Shown here: positions 5,766-6,431 of the stretch, piece by piece | Position numbering within the stretch: position 1 is the first letter of the stretch | How the letters are laid out: each line of letters starts with the position of its first letter | Source of the DNA: Deltaproteobacteria bacterium | GTDB lineage: Bacteria > Desulfobacterota > DSM-4660 > Desulfatiglandales > HGW-15 | Length of the DNA: 6,431 bases | NCBI GenBank assembly: GCA_024641835.1 | Contig: JAHECH010000257.1 | Span: 1 to 6,431, forward strand | Reading direction: 5' to 3' | Translations under genes and position numbers: made by a program | The notes under the pieces: generated by a model | Seen by the model: only the letters and a program-made list of their open reading frames with translations | The model's database searches: none | Told to the model about the DNA's origin: nothing

Positions 5766-5800
5766 TTCCCTGCTCCCTGGAGCCTGTGCCTTGCATCTTT
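5766..5800. repeat. Heptamer array upstream of the ahbB-like gene (array E)
   Basis: Five 7-bp units start at 5766 (TTCCCTG), 5773 (CTCCCTG), 5780 (GAGCCTG), 5787 (TGCCTTG) and 5794 (CATCTTT), with CYTG as the recurring end in most. The block lies nine bases upstream of the preferred ahbB-like start and covers its probable 5' leader. Its composition resembles array D on the other side of the gene. Confidence 0.7.
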
Positions 5801-5806
5801 GTTTTG

Positions 5807-5835
5807 GGCATATCCAATGCCGCATATCCTGTCAA
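5807..5835 (-). promoter_or_regulatory. Candidate promoter for ahbB-like gene and hemL
   Basis: On the minus strand a perfect TTGACA (5835-5830) is followed after exactly 17 bases by TATGCC (5812-5807), matching only the TAT of the -10 consensus. Transcription would start near 5800, about 43 bases before the preferred start codon. The TTG of the -35 box is the apparent start of the over-long reading frame, which supports treating that extension as non-coding. Confidence 0.45.
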
Positions 5836-5880
5836 GGCAAAACGACTCTATTAAACTTGCAAATTCATTATCTATTCTGT

Positions 5881-5902
5881 ATCATTCCTGTCCAAGAATG
5901 AT
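5881..5902. repeat. Small inverted repeat near the MITE-like element
   Basis: ATCATTC (5881-5887) and GAATGAT (5896-5902) pair perfectly around an eight-base loop. It is immediately followed by an 8-bp direct duplication, ATTTTGCC at 5901-5908 and 5909-5916. Function is unknown; it may be chance. Confidence 0.35.
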
Positions 5903-5923
5903 TTTGCCATTTTGCCGGGGCGT

Positions 5924-6134
5924 GGGGGTCTCTTTCAAAATTGAGAAACGAAGAAGTCGCTGCCCGGCGATCAGCTTTAGGTCAGGGGTGAGGCGGGCGG
6001 AGGGCTTCCCGGGAATAGCCATCCAAGGCCAGACATGCAAGTGACTGATGAAACCGCGCCGCCCGCCTTCGCTGCCCCTTTTTGCATGCACTTTCCCGGT
6101 CTATCTTCGTTTCCTCATTTTGAAAGAGACCCCC
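5924..6134. mobile_element. MITE-like element with 31-bp terminal inverted repeats
   Basis: The ends 5924-5954 and 6104-6134 are inverted copies matching at 28 of 31 positions, with the three mismatches clustered. The outer 18 bases, beginning GGGGGTCTCTTT, are identical. A weaker, gapped extension of the arms reaches 5914 and 6145. Inside, AGGCGGGCGG (5991-6000) pairs with CCGCCCGCCT (6059-6068), and TTCCCGGGAA (6006-6015) is a palindrome, so the whole could fold as a long hairpin. It encodes no transposase; short frames across it lack recognisable domains. I see no clear target-site duplication. It may be a non-autonomous transposable repeat or a large structured RNA or cruciform element. 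The mobile interpretation is inference from form alone. Confidence 0.6.
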
Positions 6135-6145
6135 AAACCCCTGGC

Positions 6146-6366
6146 CGGGTGATCCGGAAAATAGTGAACCTGAATTCCCGATAAATGTGGGCATCGTGCA
6201 AAAACAGGTGCGTATGAAATCAAAGAGCCCGCTTCAAAGTCATTTTGGACAGCAATGATTCTGTATATGGGGCGGATACGGAAAGCGGAAAAACCGTGAT
6301 GGGTTGTGATGGTCTTTCATGCGCTTATCCGTGCAACGGATGGAGGATTTGGAGAATCAATTCGCC
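6146..6366. other. Non-coding leader region before the DUF1992-like gene
   Basis: No coding frame, tRNA or strong promoter is apparent. The only structure noted is ATCCG (6327-6331) pairing with CGGAT (6337-6341) around a five-base loop, just ahead of GGAGG at 6342. A TTGTGA (6304-6309) spaced 16 from TATCCG is a poor promoter match. Confidence 0.4.
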
Positions 6367-6431
6367 ATGTTACCCGGGTATGACAAAATTGTAGAAGAGA
6401 GGATCAGAGAAGCTCAGAAAAACGGGGAATT
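6367..6431 (+). CDS. DUF1992 / DnaJ-family-domain protein, N-terminal fragment
   Basis: Only the first 21 complete codons are inside the window. The product begins MLPGYDKIVEERIREAQKNG and continues with E. The pattern of a hydrophobic start, then (V/I)xExxIxEAxxxGE(F), is that of the DUF1992 family (YhdN-like proteins, related to DNAJC28), whose next residues are normally DNLPGxGKPL. Function is poorly defined. Start 6367 is chosen because the family motif begins within a few residues and GGAGAA lies ten bases upstream. In-frame ATGs at 6319 and 6340 would add 16 or 9 residues and lack good ribosome sites. The right edge cuts the gene. Confidence 0.72.
   Translation, partial: MLPGYDKIVEERIREAQKNGE

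Noticed and set aside
6034..6088. Pseudoknot between CATGCAA (6034-6040) and TTGCATG (6082-6088) crossing the internal GC stem
   Set aside because: Seven pairs inside a palindrome-rich 200-base stretch can arise by chance, and there is no covariation evidence available.
5881..6145. tRNA or known riboswitch in the gap before the DUF1992-like gene
   Set aside because: No cloverleaf with a T-loop consensus and no recognisable riboswitch core was found; the structure is a simple two-arm palindrome.
5882..6194. Small frames of about 70-80 codons across the MITE-like element on both strands
   Set aside because: They read through the inverted repeats in several frames with no domain and no good ribosome site; a repeat element explains the openness better. 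Database hits to these would most likely be other copies of the repeat.

Overview
The window looks like chromosomal DNA of a Desulfobacterota (deltaproteobacterial) sulfate reducer or syntroph. This is inferred from three things: an Fo-only ATP synthase cluster (atpZ-atpI-atpB-atpE) without the F1 genes, a 229-residue a subunit, and a siroheme-decarboxylase-type Lrp/AsnC protein beside hemL. That last pair fits the alternative, siroheme-dependent heme route of sulfate reducers. No ribosomal RNA or other decisive taxonomic marker is present, so the assignment rests on gene content.

Layout: positions 2-1531 (+) hold the C-terminal part of uvrA, cut by the left edge. A 308-bp convergent gap follows (1532-1839), with degenerate 7-bp and 8-bp repeats and a strong hairpin terminator. 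The minus strand from 5757 down to 1840 reads ahbB-like, hemL, atpZ, atpI, atpB, atpE. The hemL-atpZ gap holds a candidate promoter and a terminator-like hairpin with a mutually exclusive alternative. The atpB-atpE gap holds a perfect 18-bp palindrome. Positions 5836-6366 are non-coding and contain a compact element of about 211 bp with 31-bp terminal inverted repeats. At the right edge (6367 onward, +) a DUF1992/DnaJ-related gene begins and is cut off.

The four atp genes encode the membrane (Fo) part of ATP synthase: the c-ring protein, the a subunit with its essential arginine, and two small assembly or Mg-transport-associated membrane proteins. hemL makes 5-aminolevulinate, the precursor of all tetrapyrroles. 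The AhbB-like protein would act later, decarboxylating siroheme towards heme. UvrA is the damage-recognition ATPase of nucleotide excision repair and is unrelated to its neighbours.

The least explained signal is a set of degenerate heptameric tandem arrays of differing unit sequence but constant 7-bp period, sitting tightly at gene boundaries (1535-1593, 5053-5115, 5158-5282, 5766-5800). They resemble in style the short tandemly repeated repetitive (STRR) heptamers of heterocystous cyanobacteria. The MITE-like inverted-repeat element is the second. I see no convincing new multi-gene system; the coding content is conserved housekeeping.
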